Notes: generated by a model not told the origin, from the sequence alone. A stretch of 64,000 nucleotides of DNA from Corticium candelabrum (GCF_963422355.1 NC_085098.1:5088265-5152264), one strand, 5' to 3'; counted from the first letter of the stretch, positions 37,598 through 49,500 are shown. Numbers and translations: made by a program.

Positions 37598-38978
37598 ATG
37601 ACGCTAAGTCTAGAAATCTCAGTCGCTTTGAAAATCGAACAACGTTTTCGATCATCAGACAACAAAGGCTCTTTCATTTCTGGAGTCATCGACGACGCAG
37701 TGACAGCAATACGAGAAGATCCAGCAATTACCGCGAGTCAAGCCTCTCACCCCCTCTGCCTAACAGATGAATTACGCGATGGTTTAGCACAAGCTCGAGG
37801 TCTCTCTTTGGATGGAAAGCACGCTGAAGCATTGGAGACGCTACGGAAATTAGTAACAGAGAATCCCAAGTGGCAGGAGGTGCATGCGCATGATGCAAGT
37901 TGAAATTTACTGGAAATTGGAAATGAGTGTATGTGTGTTGTCTTGCTTGATGTTTAGGCTCACGAGTTGAAAGGTAGGGCTTTGGAGGGAGTGGGTCAAC
38001 AAAGTGAGGCTGCTTCAGCTTATTTGTCGTCGTTGGCTTTGGATGTAGAGAATGTGGGCACCAGAGAACAACTGAATAAGGTGATACACGACAAATTCTG
38101 TCTGCTGCCTGATTGTTTGTTTGTTTGTGTCTTTTGTCTTTTTCGTTTTTCTGTCTGTCTGTCTGTCATTCAGCGCCACATCTACTAAATAATCATTGCA
38201 GACTGCTTAGTTAGACTTAAAAGTTAATACTGCACTTTTGCAGTTTGATTTAAGAATGAAAAAAATCTAACTGTCTGTCTGTCTGTCAGTCAGTCTGCTT
38301 GCCTGTCTGTCTGTCTGTGTGCCTGCCAAAGAACGTATACTGTGTAATCGCACTAAACTACATTTTGCAAGTGACCTTTGGGTCTGTTTGCCCTTTTGCC
38401 CTCTAATTTCTACATGTCTGTCCGTTAGTTTGTGTGTACAGTTCAAGTTGTAGTGCAACGAGAGCACACTATATGTGCCATTGTCAAAAACCACCAGTAA
38501 CGGGTGAATGAAAAACTTGCTACAATGCCGAACGTATTTATGTGTCAGATCTTCTCTTCTTTGCTTCCATTTTCTGGAGCAGACAAAGAAGCAGATTTGG
38601 GCTTTATTGTGACCAAAGCAGTCGACATCTCAAGGCAAGCTCTCAAAGGTTGATCTTAGTGCAGAATGTGACTTTCATAATTACAGTATCTAATCTCTAA
38701 TCTTTGATTTCAGACCTCATATATAGAGTCCCTGCTCCCGATCCCGATATGTAAGTTATAGGTGTTTGCTTAGACTGTATCATATATGACAGTAAGTTGT
38801 TGTATTATAGTCCTGAAGACAATCCGGAAGATGACATTCCAATTTATGTGTTGTCAGTTGCCTTCCCGAATGTGACCCAAACTTTACATATGTATGAGCA
38901 GCGATATCAGCTGATGGTTCGCCGGTGCATGGATGGCACGAAAGAGTTTGGAGTGTGTGAAACTTCAAACACAGAATC

Positions 38979-39048
<70 letters not shown>

Positions 39049-40529
39049 ACATGTCATAATCTGCCATTCTTGTAATGTCATGTTGAACAATTTGTGTGCT
39101 ATCCAGGTTTGTTCCCTATGGAACAACTGTAACAATCAACAAAGCTGATTTTAGTTTTGGCGGAGTAGTACAACTTGAAGCAGAAGGAACTAGACGATTC
39201 AAGGTTATTTCTCAATAGTTCTAGCTTGTGATTTCCCAGCCTGTATTTATGTGTTTTAAGGTACTTCGTCACAGTATGCAGGACGGGTACCATGTAGCTC
39301 GTGTCAAGTTTTTCTCAGATGTCAAAGAACGTGAAGGAATTGAAGGCAAGCAAGTGTATAAGTAGACATGTAGAGTGATGATGAAATGTGTACAATGATC
39401 AGAGCTGAAGACGTTATATGACGCTGTCTACAGAGAAGTTCGTGAATGGTTTAACAACCTCCCTTCAGATGTTAGGGTAAGTAATGCAATAATACCAATA
39501 TCTATTGTAGATTAATTAAAGATGGCCCTGATATCAAACTGTGGAATTTGAAACAAAATCGTAATTAAATCACTATAGCAGCGCTGCCAACTCTCCCACA
39601 TTTGGGACTCTTCTCCTGCCTACCCGCATTTGGCATCAAATCTCCCACATTCTGAGCATTGGTGGGCGTGCCTGTTCTGTGTAACCATACCCTTAATTAA
39701 GTTAATACATACTTGATATCCAGATATCAATGTCTATGTGCCAGCCAGCCCTTGTCTCCATCCAGCTCTTTCATACTTCAGTACAGTACTTGGTCACAAT
39801 ACTAACATGGAAGGAAGAGTCGGTCAGACAACAGGGGGAGGGGCTGGCTATCCTAGACTACCAAGAGTTGTATTGCTGGAAAAGCGATCAAAGAAGGCCA
39901 CAAAACAATAGACTTTAGAGCATTCCAACTAGCCGTGAGAATGTGTATGTACCTCGATCGTTCATATATTTAATTATCTGGGCTTATATTTTAATAACAG
40001 GCAGTAGTACGTACAAGCTCTGTGTGTTTACATTTGTTGCACTCTCCTTATTTAAATTAAGTGTACTGCATTTACTTAATTAATGAATTAATTCATGGCT
40101 TTTCCTCCAACCGAGCATGCAAATATTTAAATTTTGATAATTGCTGCTCGTTCTAACCTATCAGAGCATCATTCTAACTGTTTGAATACACCAATGTCTC
40201 CACCTCCTCACTTGCATTCGGGAGGTGTACACCAGTTCCATGTTTATAGGTGCTCGGGATCTCAAGATCTGGGAATTTTCCCACACTGCACTTATTGTTG
40301 GAATTGGACTGTAGCTTTTAGCTGCTCACAGATTTCTACATGCCTTTATGGCATCTGTTCATACTACCACTAACATAGTTAACTATATATTGTTAACAAA
40401 AATATTGTTAGTGAGTTCACTGGGACAGGGATTCCACGTTTTGAAAGCAAGGTCACAATTTACACCATTAGATGTAAGGGACACAGTCTGTTCGGTTTCA
40501 TTTAGGCAAATACTACTGTTCTATACTGT

Positions 40530-40625
<96 letters not shown>

Positions 40626-41169
40626 CAGGATCACTTGACCAAGCATGTCAACGTCCGAGTAGTGTTGTAGAACTGACATTGAATTCTTCCTCTTGTGGGA
40701 AACAAATATTAGACTATTGCAATAAAAGCAATGAAGCTATGCAAGCAAACACCAACACAGTTATTAGTTATGCTATATTAATACGACTTTATGTTATGAT
40801 TTCACACTTTGGGGGACTCTCACCTTTCTAATATAATATGATTGAAACCTCACATAACCAAAACATGAGGTTGCCACCATTAAAGAGTTCCACCAACAGA
40901 AGATGCATACATCTAGTTCATTTTTTCTTCTCGTGTTTATGCTACAGGATCGATTCAAAGAGAACCACGGCGACATGCCCCAGTTTGAGGAAGACCCTCA
41001 GGCTAGAGACGACGGAGCTGCGTGGGTATGGTGGGCATTCGGCGCCATGCGTGACCAATACGAGCCACAGGATATACTCAAGTCAACATCGCTACGACAA
41101 CGGTTACTCAAAGTTCAAGACTTGCTCCAAGAACAGAAGCGTCTTAGCGAAATGTGTCCTCAGCAATAG
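37598..41169 (+). CDS. LON substrate-binding-domain protein with TPR-like N-terminus (LONRF-related)
   Basis: Nine exons: 37598-37879, 37958-38080, 38549-38648, 38714-38750, 38811-38978, 39107-39203, 39261-39345, 39403-39476 and 40948-41169, giving about 395 residues. Residues about 65-135 look like helical TPR repeats (LRDGLAQARGLSLDGKHAEA, then AHELKGRALEGVGQ). From about residue 180 a LON N-terminal domain follows: DDIPIYVLSVAFPNVTQTLH, then YEQRYQLMVRRCMDG, then GAAWVWWAFGAM near the end. In the LONRF family the same order is preceded by RING fingers and the proteins act as ubiquitin ligases; I see no RING here. The first three introns are ordinary; intron 7 appears to be GC-AG (GAAG|GCAAGC at 39345/39346), chosen because it keeps the frame. 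The N-terminal ATG is the first in frame. A cereblon- or bacterial-LON-like role is a less likely alternative. Confidence 0.82.
38100..38325 (+). repeat. CTGT tetranucleotide repeats in LON intron 2
   Basis: Two clusters of degenerate CTGT/GTCT repeats (about 38150-38168 and 38270-38318) lie in the 468-bp intron between 38081 and 38548. No other structure is seen in this intron. Confidence 0.7.
38983..39047 (+). repeat. (GT)n microsatellite starting at a splice donor
   Basis: An uninterrupted GT array of about 65 bp. It merges with the donor itself (GTGAGTGTGT from 38979), so the 5' splice site of LON intron 5 is the first part of the array. The whole intron is only 128 bp. Confidence 0.97.
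39477..40947 (+). other. Long intron 8 of the LON gene
   Basis: This 1.47-kb intron is mostly AT-rich and has no recognisable coding exon. It includes a repeat-like patch at about 39580-39700 with CTCCCACATT twice, possibly part of a short transposon, and a long (GT)n array at 40531-40621. Confidence 0.6.
40531..40621 (+). repeat. (GT)n microsatellite
   Basis: About 91 bp of uninterrupted GT in LON intron 8, sense orientation relative to the gene. Confidence 0.97.
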
Positions 41170-41179
41170 TAGAAAACTA

Positions 41180-41185
41180 AATAAA
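41180..41185 (+). other. Polyadenylation signal of the LON gene
   Basis: AATAAA lies 10 bp after the stop codon. The convergent COMMD5 stop codon is only about 63 bp further on, so the two 3' UTRs must be very short or overlap. Confidence 0.6.
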
Positions 41186-41247
41186 CTCAACACCATGGCT
41201 GATGCTACTACAGTATGTAAGTGCCATACATAGCATGCACAAGTTAC

Positions 41248-44087
41248 TTAATCTTGAACCTTTAAAATACTGCGCTTTTCCAAATCCTCCATCTGTTTGA
41301 GCACATAGGCAACGTTGTAGCGCAGCTCATGAAACTTGGATACAGGAACCTAGATATTTCAATTTCTCAAAGTTTTCTTGTTTTACTCACAAAGTTAGTT
41401 ATTTAAGGACTCACCTCAAAAGTCTTTATTTTGCCACTACTTAGTGTCATCTCGACTAGAACCGATGGCTCCAACACTCGATTCAAGGCACTATAAATTG
41501 TAAAAAAATAGTTACAACATATGGAGGTAAGCAACTGTATACTATAAACCAAGAAATTTTCAGTGGTGGTTTATTTTTGGTAATTTCGGTATTGACTTAT
41601 GAGATACTGAAAAAATAACCGTCTACCTAAATTTTGTGTAAGGAGCCAGCAGCAATGTCTGGGAACATTGTATCGTCGTATACGGGACTTGATGCCCTAA
41701 CTTGGATGAAAAAGTGCCTCAAGGCTGCTCGCAGCCAATGCAAGTCAGTGTACCTCGCCATACTTGCACGCAGTTCAGAGCCGTATTGCCGATACTGTAA
41801 ACGAATTCTTTTCCTCTTGCTTGCGGCAGTCTCACATATAGAAGCATCAATCTCTGCATTTGCTGAGGTGCATGCCACTGTGTCAGTTTCCGTTTCCTCA
41901 ATGTTGGGGTCTGGAAGGCCGGCAGTTCTTGGTATTGGTAACTCGCCTCTTAGAGTTGGATTTGCCTTCCCTAGCCATTTCAGAAGGCTTGTCATCCCAC
42001 ACACTTGCTACAGCCGGGCAAATTTTTCAACAACACACATGTGTAATATGTAGTAGCATGTGCACTCACACTCACACCTACTAGTAAGGTCGAATTTGTG
42101 ATGTCTGCAATTATCTACTACAGTACTAGTAGTACAGGAACTGTTGTGCTGTACACACCAGCTGTGCTGAGCACAATTAGATAATACTTGCCATCAACTA
42201 CTAGGTACTCCAGAGTTATTCTGTGCATCCACACAGGAGTTTCAAGCATTCAACGACTTCGACGTACCGAAAATTGATCGCTACCGAATGGAATGTTCAG
42301 GAAGTACCGAAATTCTTATGCTACCGAAAATTTCTTGGTTTACAGTAGTTTTCTACCAGTTGAAACAGTGTTTCCGCTGTACAATCACCATAGCCAAATG
42401 CTACATACACTACAAATAAAAGTTGCTGGCGATAAAATGGCAATGCCTCCTCGCCAATTTAGCTAGCTGTGACAGTGTAGCGTGTATGCCTTCCTCTGGA
42501 TCAGATCTTGCAAGAACAGTTGATACAGTGCACTAACAATGGCAATTAGCACAACACATTGGAGCTCCAAGAACTAGGAGACCAATCTACTGCAAATGCT
42601 CTGCTTTTATCCTGTACTTAGTGGGCACTCTGTGCATACGCCTTCCATAAGAATCGAGACGCTTTTAAATTTTGGTACAAAAGCTAATAAAGATGGCACT
42701 AAACGCTTAAAGTCTGGTTTGTACACTTCGGCTTTCCAAGGTCATGTTCCTTACTTTGTGCATGACATGTGTCAAATTAGTACTGCATTTGTTGTGACAA
42801 TTAATAAATGCTGCCTGTCTGTCCAATCGGGTTAAACTTGAATCGATAGTAGTTGTGAGATTATTAGCTACTTAACGTTTGGGTGATTCTTTCTTGGCTC
42901 TGAAATAAACTGCTTGGCTACAAACAAACTGTTTAACAGCCTCCTTTAGCCAAGTGGCTACTAATGAATATTTCCAGCGGAAACACTGGTTGAGATCTAT
43001 GAAGCTGGCCAAGTGACATGTCAAGTGTTCTGGCTGTTTTAGAGTGTCCAGCTATGTAAACTATCAGCATGGCTTAGACATACCTGCCATATCGGATTAT
43101 CCATCCCATGGGCAATAAATTATATTGACAGTATTGATATCAAGTAGTTACTTAAAACCACACTGCAACAATTAACTTAGTTCCGTTAATACTCCAGGTA
43201 AACTATTTTTATCCGTGTTAATTAATCAGCTGCATACCTTGTTGATATTGACACATTTACTCGCCAACGGAAAGACTGTAGGGTTGGAAGACGAACCCGG
43301 TGTTGGATAACCGCTTCGTTCAGATGCTGTCGTCTGTGTGACATCATCGTTACTATTTCAAATTGGGAGTCGTCTGCTAGTATGCATACCTGGGACCAAA
43401 CACGGCCTTCACAAGATCAGAAATAAATTCTTGAGGTATCCCCCTGTCACAACAACAATCCAATGGTTTTATATAAATGGAAAACGAGTCGGCCACTGTA
43501 ATCTAACTTGATTTCTTTCAGGTCTGCCTTGAACATCTAGAACAATACAGAAATATTAACATCATTACTTGACCGCAGTTTGGAAAGCAAATACACACTA
43601 GTGATAAATTCAATATCAAATTTAGTCACTAACAAACATGCATGCTATCCAACTAAACAGTAAATACTATTGAAACTCTATAATTTAGTTGTTCAATAAG
43701 TATTTTCCTTACGTCTGACTTGAGAGACGACTGTGGTAGCCTCAGTGCAGCTTGCAAGAGAACCAAAAGACCCGTATACACTGTTCTAATCACTTCCGGT
43801 GACGGGTGGTCCGATGTGAGAGCTGCAAACTCATCTTCACCGATTCCCTCGTTCTCCAGCGCTCGAACAGCAGCTACCCACACAATCACAGCATCATTTT
43901 AATTAGAACTATGCACGAAGAAGCTCAATTAGATCCAACCTTGAAGAAGTTTCCTAAAGAGACCCTTGTCGACAGATTTTAAATGAGGCAGCATGCTCTT
44001 CATCTCAATCGGCATACGAGCACCAAAAAACGGCGTCCGGTCAGACGCAGCGGCCCCCGACATCGCCATAACCTGCACTGCTGACAT
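41248..44087 (-). CDS. COMMD5: COMM domain-containing protein 5
   Basis: Seven minus-strand exons: 43940-44087, 43713-43873, 43508-43536, 43390-43443, 43238-43333, 41415-41490 and 41248-41349, giving 221 residues (human COMMD5 is 224). Recognition points: FRKLLQ near residue 45, LLQAALRLPQSSLKSD at about 88-103, a FRWRVNVSIST stretch at the start of the COMM domain, and a C-terminal FHELRYNVAYVLKQMEDLEK. COMM proteins form the ring of the Commander/CCC complex that works with retriever in endosomal cargo recycling. The third exon is a 29-bp microexon, supported on both sides by phase. The start is the first ATG, and MSAV also opens the human protein. It shares a 61-bp upstream region with VMA21. 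Confidence 0.93.
41540..42347. mobile_element. Terminal-inverted-repeat DNA transposon remnant in a COMMD5 intron
   Basis: Ends at 41540-41566 and 42321-42347 are inverted copies of about 26 bp (TACTATAAACCAAGAAATTT left, TACTGTAAACCAAGAAATTT on the complement of the right end), with about three mismatches. Between them, on the minus strand (41627-42004), is a frame with KRKRIRLQYRQYGSEL followed by RASMARY, resembling the N-terminal helix-turn-helix of transposase-related proteins common in marine invertebrates. I cannot see a convincing target duplication, so the superfamily is unassigned. Confidence 0.65.
42348..43237 (-). other. Remainder of COMMD5 intron 5
   Basis: No exon or named repeat is recognised in this part of the 1.75-kb intron. 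A plus-strand frame at 42596-42835 has no domain. Confidence 0.5.
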
Positions 44088-44148
44088 CTTGAGAGTTCAG
44101 AGGTCCCGGATGAACTAAACCCTAGCGACAAGTTGAATTCAACTTAAC
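44088..44148. promoter_or_regulatory. Shared bidirectional promoter of COMMD5 and VMA21
   Basis: Only 61 bp separate the two start codons. No TATA box is visible. A perfect 16-bp palindrome lies at 44130-44145, ending 3 bp before the VMA21 ATG. Short divergent spacing of housekeeping genes usually means a common promoter. Transcription could also start inside the first introns, so this is inferred. Confidence 0.65.
44130..44145. repeat. Perfect 16-bp palindrome AAGTTGAATTCAACTT
   Basis: The sequence equals its own reverse complement over 16 bp and sits in the 61-bp gap between COMMD5 and VMA21. It could be a dimer-binding site; no known factor was assigned. Confidence 0.9.
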
Positions 44149-44851
44149 ATGGCGGACACCGTGGCCAGGTGAGGCTCAAGCTGTACACTCAAATTTGTGT
44201 GTGTTATGACGTTTTAGCTGCCTGTTTATTTTGAAAGATGATCTTGTTAGCAAAAATGTAGAATAGGAGTTGCCCAAAGGGAGGCAAACCCTTATGTTGC
44301 AATTGGCCTCTGTTTTAGTCACCCCTATCAAGTCTAGGTGTCTTCAGAGAAGCCTTTTTCTGTTTTCGATTGTGTTCTCTTCAGACCAGAAGTTGTACTG
44401 AAATAGGCCGAAGCTCTGATAAGGTCACCTGACAGTATGGTCGAACACTTAGTGGGATTACATTCTCCTCATTGTGGGCAGACTGACTCAATAAACTGAC
44501 GTGGCTGACGGTGTCGGAGACAAACTAAGTAGGTTGAGAGAAGGAATTAAGATGTTTCTTTAAGTAGTTTTGTAGTTAATTAGACAATCTGCTTAGGCTA
44601 GGCCTAGAGAGAGCTGCTATTTAGGCAAGTGCCCCGTTACAAGTTGGCTTCATAATTAAATAGAGGCTTTGTATTTGGTTTGATCTGATCAGTTCTTGCA
44701 CTAGAGCGCTATGAAAACCTCTTTCTATAGTTGAAGAAGGGAAACACGTCTTTATACAGTTTTGTCCTCCTGGTGCTGATTTGTATGGCAATGTAATACT
44801 TGTTGTAATTACTAGTAAATGAAGCTGTGTTCTACTTGCTTCAGAGCTACC

Positions 44852-44917
<66 letters not shown>

Positions 44918-45398
44918 GTCAAGGAAGTTGCTCAGTTGGAGGCCAGAGAATCCGATGGAACGATTTAGTGCTGAGAGACTGGAGGGATTGCAAACTTGAG
45001 AGGGCTTGCAGGATACAAGCACAAGATCAAAATGTACAGAGGAATAAAATCTGGACCACCACACAAGAAGTGAATTTCAAAAAAGAAAAAGAGAAAGATC
45101 GCAAGGATGAGCAGAAATGGCGATATGAAACAAGGCAAATAACATCAAAGTTTGATATACATTGCAGTTTTGATGGTTGTGGCTTGACTGCTGTAAATCA
45201 TGTTGGTCTTGTAAACCATCAAAGTCAGAAACTGGTCAGTCCTTAACTGGCCAATATCAGTATTGCTATCAAACTTTGCTTCGACAGGGCCTCCACAACT
45301 GCGAGCATTTTTTGTTGTCAGAGAATTTCCACCTCTCAACATAGTCTGTAGAGACCTTGGCCTGCACTGGTCCTTATTGGAATGACTGCAGTGAAAGT

Positions 45399-45448
<50 letters not shown>

Positions 45449-46062
45449 TGTGTGTCTGTGTGTCTGTGTGTCTATGTGTCTGTGTGTCTGTGTCTGTGTG
45501 TCTGCGTCTGCGCGAGCGCTCGTGTGTCTTATGTTATAGTTGGCTGATGATGTACACAACCTCTTATAATATCACCTTGAATCCACCACATAATCCCTAT
45601 TGAAAGCACCTACTGTCTTTATTTCTGATATCTTGCTGCACACAAGGCTGATATTTAAATCACCATGTAACTTACACTCTCTCTCTTTCTAGACCTTCGC
45701 GTCAATCATGGACTTCAGCCGAAAAACATACTCTACGCGTTCTTCTGTCATTCACACTGATGATGATCGTCTTGCCCATAGCAGCATTCTTCTTCAGTCA
45801 GACAGTCATCTTCGAAGGTCTCCAACCATACTTTCCACAATATTGTATGTTTGCCACACTACAATGTGAACTTAGTAGTGTGACGTATTGCCTATGTCTG
45901 AATGTCTGAAGCCCATCTCGTGCATTAGGTCTACTGGGTTTGGGAACGGCCTCCAGTGGAGTGGCCAGCGCTGTTGTGGCTGTGCTCGTTGTGCACGGAA
46001 TCATCGCCTCCTACGTCTGGGTCGCTTACAAGGACGAACAACCGCCGATCAAGGAAGACTGA
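44149..46062 (+). CDS. VMA21: V-ATPase assembly integral membrane protein VMA21
   Basis: Three exons, 44149-44168, 45693-45844 and 45929-46062, encode 101 residues, the same length as human VMA21. The first transmembrane helix is LRVLLSFTLMMIVLPIAAFF, followed by the conserved QTVIFEG loop; the second helix spans ASAVVAVLVVHGIIASYVWV, ending in a charged tail PPIKED. VMA21 sits in the ER membrane and chaperones assembly of the V-ATPase proton ring; yeast and animal forms use a C-terminal lysine-containing signal for ER retrieval. The 20-bp first exon (MADTVA plus two bases) is supported by phase and a GTGAGG donor. The 1.5-kb first intron holds two (GT)n arrays and a LINE relic. Confidence 0.9.
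44854..44916 (+). repeat. (GT)n microsatellite in VMA21 intron 1
   Basis: About 63 bp of uninterrupted GT, sense orientation, directly followed by the LINE-like relic. Confidence 0.97.
44917..45246 (+). pseudogene. Non-LTR retrotransposon C-terminal relic
   Basis: An open frame contains GGQRIRWNDLVLRDW, a long basic stretch (KKEKEKDRKDEQKWRYETRQ) and a C2H2-like end CSFDGCGLTAVNHVGLVNHQ. This arrangement is the familiar tail of LINE-type reverse transcriptase proteins in marine invertebrate genomes, ahead of their stop. Only the tail is present; no reverse transcriptase core is seen, so it is a 5'-truncated copy, the usual fate of LINE insertions. Family not determined. Confidence 0.6.
45400..45505 (+). 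repeat. (GT)n grading into TGTGTCTG octamers
   Basis: Pure GT from 45400 to about 45447, then an array of TGTGTCTG-type units with point changes to 45505, as expected of a microsatellite decaying at one end. Confidence 0.95.
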
Positions 46063-46546
46063 CGCGAATGCGATCAGACGAGGTGCAGAGAAGACGTCGA
46101 GACGATGCCAACTCTCCGTCGAGGAACCGAGGCGCCTTTCTTAGATCCCCCTTGGGCAACTCTGCACGTGCCACACTTGTTCATGTCCGCCTACCTACCG
46201 CCTTGTGGTTAAGTATTTTAGTAACGAACGAACTGTGGTGTACATATATGTATCTAGCAAAACGTTGCTCTCACAGTGATCGTTGTGTTCTCGTCCGCGT
46301 CAAGCACCTAGAGAGAAAACGAAGCTTTACAATTACATGTTCCTCACCGTGTCGCCACGCCTTTTCCTTTGACATGGGGGAGACCCCGCCCATAGATCAA
46401 AACATAATCACGTTAGAACAGCGTGTGGCAGTTTGGTCTGCAAGCCGGCTTCGGTGAGGTTGCGTTTCATTTCGCTCGCACCGGTGGCGTTAGCTTGCAC
46501 GATCTCAGCACACCCGCAGCCTCGTCCGTCAACAGTCTGATCGACA
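46063..46546. other. Intergenic stretch between VMA21 and the EGF gene
   Basis: This holds the VMA21 3' UTR and the upstream region of the EGF gene. A plus-strand frame continuing past the VMA21 stop codon in another register has no recognisable domain. Confidence 0.5.
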
Positions 46547-49500
46547 ATGAAGGCGACATCATACTGTTTCCTCTGTATCCTGGCCGCTTGTGTGGGAATC
46601 GGGAGGTAAGTCGGTCGATCACATAGTAGGCGATGTACGAAAACGTATAGACTGTAAGCATACCGTGCGGTTGCACAATGCAGGAGCTACTGGTACTACG
46701 CGAGGAGAACGAGCTGCAACCGTGGCCACAAGTATAGCTACCGGCACGGCAAGTGTGTGGGTAAGTCCATCCATACACTCTGTTGTTGACTTGCTCGCAC
46801 TCGCTGGGGGAGATTCACTCGCCTACTGTTTTGTGCCGTTCCACCATCGATACTAACATCACAAGTAACACTAGATCACAATAAACAAAAACGGAACACT
46901 AAACGAGTGCGCGAGTGATCGCAATTTTTTAGATACGCGGTCACACGGTCGGGCGCGCTCGTCCTTTGAATTTCTTGCGTCGAAATCCGCCGGTCGACGT
47001 CGTCCGTTTGCTCCGTCGCTGATGTGGAATATAATTAATTGACATATCTTATTACGAGCCGCTGATTCCGGCGCGGTTTGCGAGTATTTACAGACGAAAC
47101 TGTGAAGGTGTTATCAGTGAGCGGTGTAGCGACCTCTGCGGGGTGCTGCGCAACTGGACGTCGAGATGCCCAGCTCTCCTCGGTCTGATCGATAATCTAA
47201 ACAAATGGACGTCGATTTGCGGTGTTGAGCAGCGTATTCGACGATAAAAAATACAAAAAGTCTTAGGAACATGTCCAAAAGCGAATGTTAACCGCAGCGT
47301 GCAGATTTCCCGAGCGATGAAATATCCATATGCTAAAGTGCTGATCATGAAATCGAGCACTTGCTAAAACATTGTATTTCACATGTTGTGTGTGATTAGA
47401 CATCAACGAGTGCGCTCAGCGTCTGTGCGATCACGGGTGTATGAACTATCCGGGTGGATACCGTTGCCTGTGCAATGCGGGATACTCGCTTGCGAGCGAC
47501 AAGAAGAGATGTCGCGGTGAGTATGTGTGTGTGTGTGCTAATTGTTGCGAGTCGATGACAGGTTGTTTAGTCTGCTCGAGCGTGTTGTCTGTTTTGGCAA
47601 TATGTATGTGTTCTGTGGAGGTTTCTGTGGGCGTTTACTTGTGTTGGGGTTCTGTGTTGACCTCCTCGGATGGTTTTGACTTAACACCAACATTTTCGTT
47701 CCTATCGTATGATCGCGATCTTCCCAACTCTGTTGATAGTGATGAATGCAATCAGATAAGAGATTTATGTAGGAGGCTCGTCTTGCCTCTCACGGAGAGG
47801 TGGCACAAGTCGCTGCTTGGTCTGCTTACCAATTTGTGTTGATGTCTCAGTTTGCATTGCTAATTTATGCGACCTGCAATGAAGATGGTTAGTGGCAGGT
47901 GGACACGCCTATTTGTGACATAATGAATTTGTCTGTATGATGTATAGCTGATGTTGTTGTGTATTAATTAGCGTATTTTTTGTGCTAGACACCAATGAGT
48001 GCTCGAGATCTAGGGGTGTGTGTCAGTACCAGTGCAGGAACACGGTGAGAGGATACAGATGTGTGTGTCCTCGTGGTCTCCAGTTGTCTTCCAACGGGAG
48101 GACTTGCAAAGGTTGTGATGGAAAGCAATTGAAATATATGTGTGTGCAAACATCCTGTGGCTGATGGTTGCTTGTGATGTTGCAGACATCAATGAATGCG
48201 AGAACAAGCATATTTGCCCTAGTGGAAGAAGATGCATGAATACATATGCAAGTCATTTGTGTCTCTGCAAAGCAGGCTACATCTACCAATTAGTGAGAGA
48301 CAAGCTGGAGTGTGTGAAAAGTATGATACGGACCTGAAGGCTTGTGTTTTTTTAAGAATATGGTGGCTGAGTGTGGTGTGTATTTTCGCAAGGTGGTTTC
48401 GATCCCTGCAAGAGTGGCAGGCATGATTGTCATGAGGAGGCTACATGTACCACTCGTGGGTCATCATATACTTGTACTTGTAAAAGTGGATTTGAGGGCA
48501 ATGGGCGACGTTGTTCTGGTGAGTTGAATTTAAGCTTCTAGTGCGGTGTTGTCAAGTTTCAAAACCTAACACAAGAAAAGCCACCAAACACTTCAAGCGA
48601 ATCTGGAACTCAAATTATAGTGTTCAGACAACAAAATGCAGACAAGCTTTAATGTACCTTTTGTGTTTTGTAGATATCAACGAGTGTGATGCTGAGGAGG
48701 GAGAAGGCAAGAATTCTTGCAGTTCCGAATCTCAGTGTGTGAATACGAGGGGCTCGTATCAATGTGTCTGTAGCACGGGATATGTGGGAAGTGGTCGAGT
48801 TTGCCAAGGTGCACAGTTTGCTTGCAGTGTTAAATGAGGTGGTTGGTTTTGTTTGTGTCGAACTGATATTTTAGATGTTGATGAGTGCCATAAAGGGTCG
48901 CACGTGTGCAGCTCTCATGCTATGTGTGTAAATACCGAAGGCTCGTACACATGCTCTTGCCATACTGGGTTTGAGGGATCAGGAATCATCTGTAATGGTA
49001 AACTAGAATGGCCTACTGTCTAGTACTGGGATACGTATACTAAAGTTGATGTGCATGATATAGATGTTAATGAGTGTGAACGATCTCCTTGTCCGGAGGA
49101 GTCGACCTGCAGAAATACTCGTGGTTCGTTTACATGTCAGTGTGCCAGCGGTTATACAAGGACAGGGGAAGAATGCCAAGGTGTAAAGTGTATCCTTAGA
49201 ATTAGTGTGGGCGCTATTCTATATTTACATTGTATTGGTAGACATTAACGAATGTGAACAGGGACCATGCCATGAATCAGCAGTCTGTACCAACACAAAA
49301 GGATCTTATACGTGTACTTGTCAACCTGGATATGAAGTGAATGGCGTGGAATGTATAGGTAATGTCTTGTGCAGATTTTTTGATTTGCTGTATTTGTAGT
49401 CGTTTTTATGCAAAGATGTCGATGAATGTACAAGATCTCCTTGTGATGCCAACGCAATCTGCACTAACACAGTTGGCTCATATTCTTGTAAATGCGCGAT

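Noticed and set aside
39580-39700. Repeated CTCCCACATT patch in the LON intron as a defined transposon
   Set aside because: I could not find terminal inverted repeats or a target duplication, so I only mention it in the intron entry.
41634-42053. 139-residue plus-strand frame in the COMMD5 intron
   Set aside because: The minus-strand frame in the same place has the transposase-like motif and lies between inverted repeats; the plus frame is its shadow.
45888-46457. 189-residue plus-strand frame overlapping VMA21
   Set aside because: It is a different register from the VMA21 exon, which has clear homology and the right length.
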